Below are positions 5,809 to 7,334 of a stretch of DNA of 7,334 bases, in pieces (position 1 is the stretch's first letter; each line of letters opens with the position of its first letter). The translations under genes were made by a program, and so were the position numbers. The stretch covers positions 1 to 7,334 of the forward strand of contig CALAVG010000078.1 in NCBI GenBank assembly GCA_937892275.1, given 5' to 3'. The stretch is from an uncultured Methanomicrobiales archaeon. Its GTDB lineage: Archaea > Thermoplasmatota > Thermoplasmata > Methanomassiliicoccales > Methanomethylophilaceae. The notes under the pieces are model-generated. The model had not been told where the DNA came from, did no database searches, and was given only the letters and a program-made list of their open reading frames with translations.

Positions 5809-6568
5809 CAGAAGCTCCTTTCGGAATTATGCTGGGTATGCCATTGACAGTCTCCACATACGCTTCGATTCCATACACTTCCCTCAAGGAATCGGGCGTG
5901 ATTACAGAGATGTCGCCTGCAGAATGGATCCTCCCTCCTTTGATCAGGATGAAGCGATCCGCAAAACGCAAAGCAAGATTGAGATCGTGTATCACGATCA
6001 CTGCAGCCATATCGTTGTTCTTCACTACCTTATTCAGAGTATCCATGACCCTATACTGGTTGGATATATCCAGATTGCTGGTGGGCTCATCCAGAAGGAG
6101 GACCTTGGGTTCCTGGGCTAGGGCACGGGCTATCCTCACTAACTGGCATTCACCGCCGCTGATCTCATCCATGTACTTCATGGAAAGATCATCGAGTTGC
6201 ATCAGTTCTATCACCTTCTTGGTGATTACAAGATCCTTGGCCGATGCATCCATAACAACGTTCGGTCTCCTGCCCAGAAGGACCGATTCAAAGACCTTCA
6301 GATGTGAGGTGTCATTGGACTGTGAAACGACTGCAACAAGTTTCGCCAGATTGCGGCGGGAGAGAGTCCTGATGTCGGTATCGTCGATATTCACATCCCC
6401 CGTGAATGTATTGGCGTTGCGGGAGATACAGGACATCAGAGTACTCTTCCCCACTCCATTGGGACCAAGGATAGCGACCATCTGACCACGGGTGACATCG
6501 AATGTGATATCCTCCAGGATCTTCCTGGAAGGATAACTGAAGGATACGCCGCAAACATCCAGCTTCAT
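5795..6568 (-). CDS. FecE/BtuD-type ABC importer ATP-binding protein
   Basis: This 257-residue cytosolic ATPase drives import through the FecCD permease. Motifs in order are Walker A GPNGVGKS (35-42), Q-loop Gln83, signature ISGGECQ (136-142), Walker B VLLLDE (156-161), D-loop SNLD (164-167) and switch His194. All key residues are present, and length is typical of the iron-complex/cobalamin importer group. The start overlaps the permease stop as ATGA (6565-6568), and the end overlaps the methyltransferase start by 14 bases, so stoichiometric, coupled translation is likely. The signature has Cys141 and Gln142 where QQR-type sequence is usual, a mild variation. Substrate cannot be deduced from the ATPase. 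Confidence 0.95.
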   Translation of the reverse strand: MKLDVCGVSFSYPSRKILEDITFDVTRGQMVAILGPNGVGKSTLMSCISRNANTFTGDVNIDDTDIRTLSRRNLAKLVAVVSQSNDTSHLKVFESVLLGRRPNVVMDASAKDLVITKKVIELMQLDDLSMKYMDEISGGECQLVRIARALAQEPKVLLLDEPTSNLDISNQYRVMDTLNKVVKNNDMAAVIVIHDLNLALRFADRFILIKGGRIHSAGDISVITPDSLREVYGIEAYVETVNGIPSIIPKGASDDNE

Positions 6569-7334
6569 CTCTTGTACCCCCTGATCAGCAGATAGATGAA
6601 CAAGGGTCCACCTATCATCGATGTTATGATTCCCACTGGGATGACCTCGGGCGATAGGATATTCATACCAACTTGGTCCGATACCACGATGATCAGTGCT
6701 CCGATGGCCATCGAAGCAGGTATCAGGTACCTATGGTCACCGCCGATAATCATCCTGGCGATATGTGGTCCCAACAGCCCCACGAAAGCAATGATGCCGA
6801 AAAATGAAACGATCACCGAGCATAGCAGGGATGATATCACAAGCCCCACAATGCGTTCGCGACGAGTATCCACCCCAAGAGATTTGGCAGCCTCGTCACC
6901 GGCATCCATAGCGTTGTAATCCCAGCGTTTGATCATAAAGTATCCCGTAGCGGGAATAAGTACCCCGAGGATGATGATATCCCATGACCACGTGGCCTTA
7001 CCTACGTTACCGAACATCCATGACACTATGTTCCCCAGTTGGGAATCCGATGCAACGTATTGGGTGAACGACAGCAATGCCGAGAAGATAGCTGATATGG
7101 CAACTCCGGCCAGCACCATAGTCTCCGCAGACACTTTGGTGACCTTCGTCAGCAGAAGAATGATTCCCGTAGCGAACATGCTGAATAGGAATGCGAACAG
7201 GGTAGTAACGAAAGGATTGTCAATGGAGATGAACGATGACGACATGGATCCCGTCCCGACGAATACGATCGAGAAGGCGGCACCGAACGCTGCAGCATTG
7301 GAGAGGCCCAGCGTGTAAGGGGATGCAAGAGGAT
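6565..7334 (-). CDS. FecCD/BtuC-type ABC importer permease, C-terminal part (continues from the left end)
   Basis: This is the remainder of the permease that starts at 377; the frame is open from the right edge down to the TGA at 6567-6565. Residues are numbered on the joined 363-residue protein, and this part begins at residue 109. The region 115-137 reads TLGLSNAAAFGA then a hydrophobic helix. GDEAAKSLGV (253-262) is the cytoplasmic coupling loop that contacts the ATPase. FVGLLGPHIAR (291-301) and PVGIITSMIGGP (340-351) are family signatures. Several long hydrophobic helices lie between them, consistent with the roughly ten-helix fold of this group. An internal ATG at 7245 is residue 138, in the middle of the fold, and is not a real start. 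The stop overlaps the ATPase start by 4 bases. Confidence 0.94.
   Translation of the reverse strand, partial: PLASPYTLGLSNAAAFGAAFSIVFVGTGSMSSSFISIDNPFVTTLFAFLFSMFATGIILLLTKVTKVSAETMVLAGVAISAIFSALLSFTQYVASDSQLGNIVSWMFGNVGKATWSWDIIILGVLIPATGYFMIKRWDYNAMDAGDEAAKSLGVDTRRERIVGLVISSLLCSVIVSFFGIIAFVGLLGPHIARMIIGGDHRYLIPASMAIGALIIVVSDQVGMNILSPEVIPVGIITSMIGGPLFIYLLIRGYKR
7280..7334. repeat. 55-bp terminal direct repeat, right copy
   Basis: Identical to 1-55 and running exactly to the window end. Positions p on the left equal p+7279 on the right, and the permease reading frame is preserved across the join, which supports circularity rather than chance similarity. Confidence 0.97.

Noticed and set aside
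6565..7245. A separate 226-residue permease starting at 7245
   Set aside because: The frame is open to the window edge with conserved FecCD sequence upstream, and it joins the left-end fragment through the 55-bp overlap; 7245 is an internal Met.
1..7334. CRISPR array, tRNA, rRNA, or plasmid replication gene
   Set aside because: No regularly spaced repeats, no tRNA-like cloverleaf and no Rep, Cdc6 or primase-like protein were seen on either strand.

Overview
The window reads as archaeal DNA, most likely from a methanogen-type Thermoplasmata (Methanomassiliicoccales-like) genome. This placement is inference from style, not a database match. It rests on archaeal-looking TATA boxes upstream of the binding-protein and transposase genes, a strong GAGGTGAT-type ribosome binding site, an apparently leaderless gene, a membrane-anchored binding protein with no bacterial lipobox, and an IS1634-type transposase.

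The first and last 55 bases are identical. Joining the ends closes a 7,279-bp circle and fuses the two partial permease genes at the window edges, in frame, into one complete 363-residue FecCD-type permease. The window is therefore best read as a linearised circular contig, from a real circle or a tandem array with this repeat unit.

On the circle, minus-strand genes form a tight operon: membrane-anchored substrate-binding protein (1475-396), FecCD permease (377-1, then 7279-6565), FecE/BtuD-type ATPase (6568-5795) and a class I SAM methyltransferase (5808-5209). Gaps are 18 bp or less, or the genes overlap. Together they would import a metal chelate, haem or corrinoid, with the methyltransferase possibly modifying the ligand. 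Transcribed divergently from the binding-protein gene is an ABC-2-type exporter: an ATPase (1659-2603) and a membrane subunit (from 2608) that is cut off after about 151 residues.

The cut is made by a complete IS1634-family insertion sequence (3063-5124) with perfect 19-bp terminal inverted repeats and an apparently intact 577-residue transposase on the minus strand. Its two flanks share no target-site duplication, and the missing part of the ABC-2 permease is not on the other side. No replication gene is visible. The simplest model is that recombination between two directly repeated IS copies produced an IS-plus-cargo circle or a tandem amplification of the uptake operon. The transposase gene also holds several perfect 8-10 bp hairpins, more than expected by chance.
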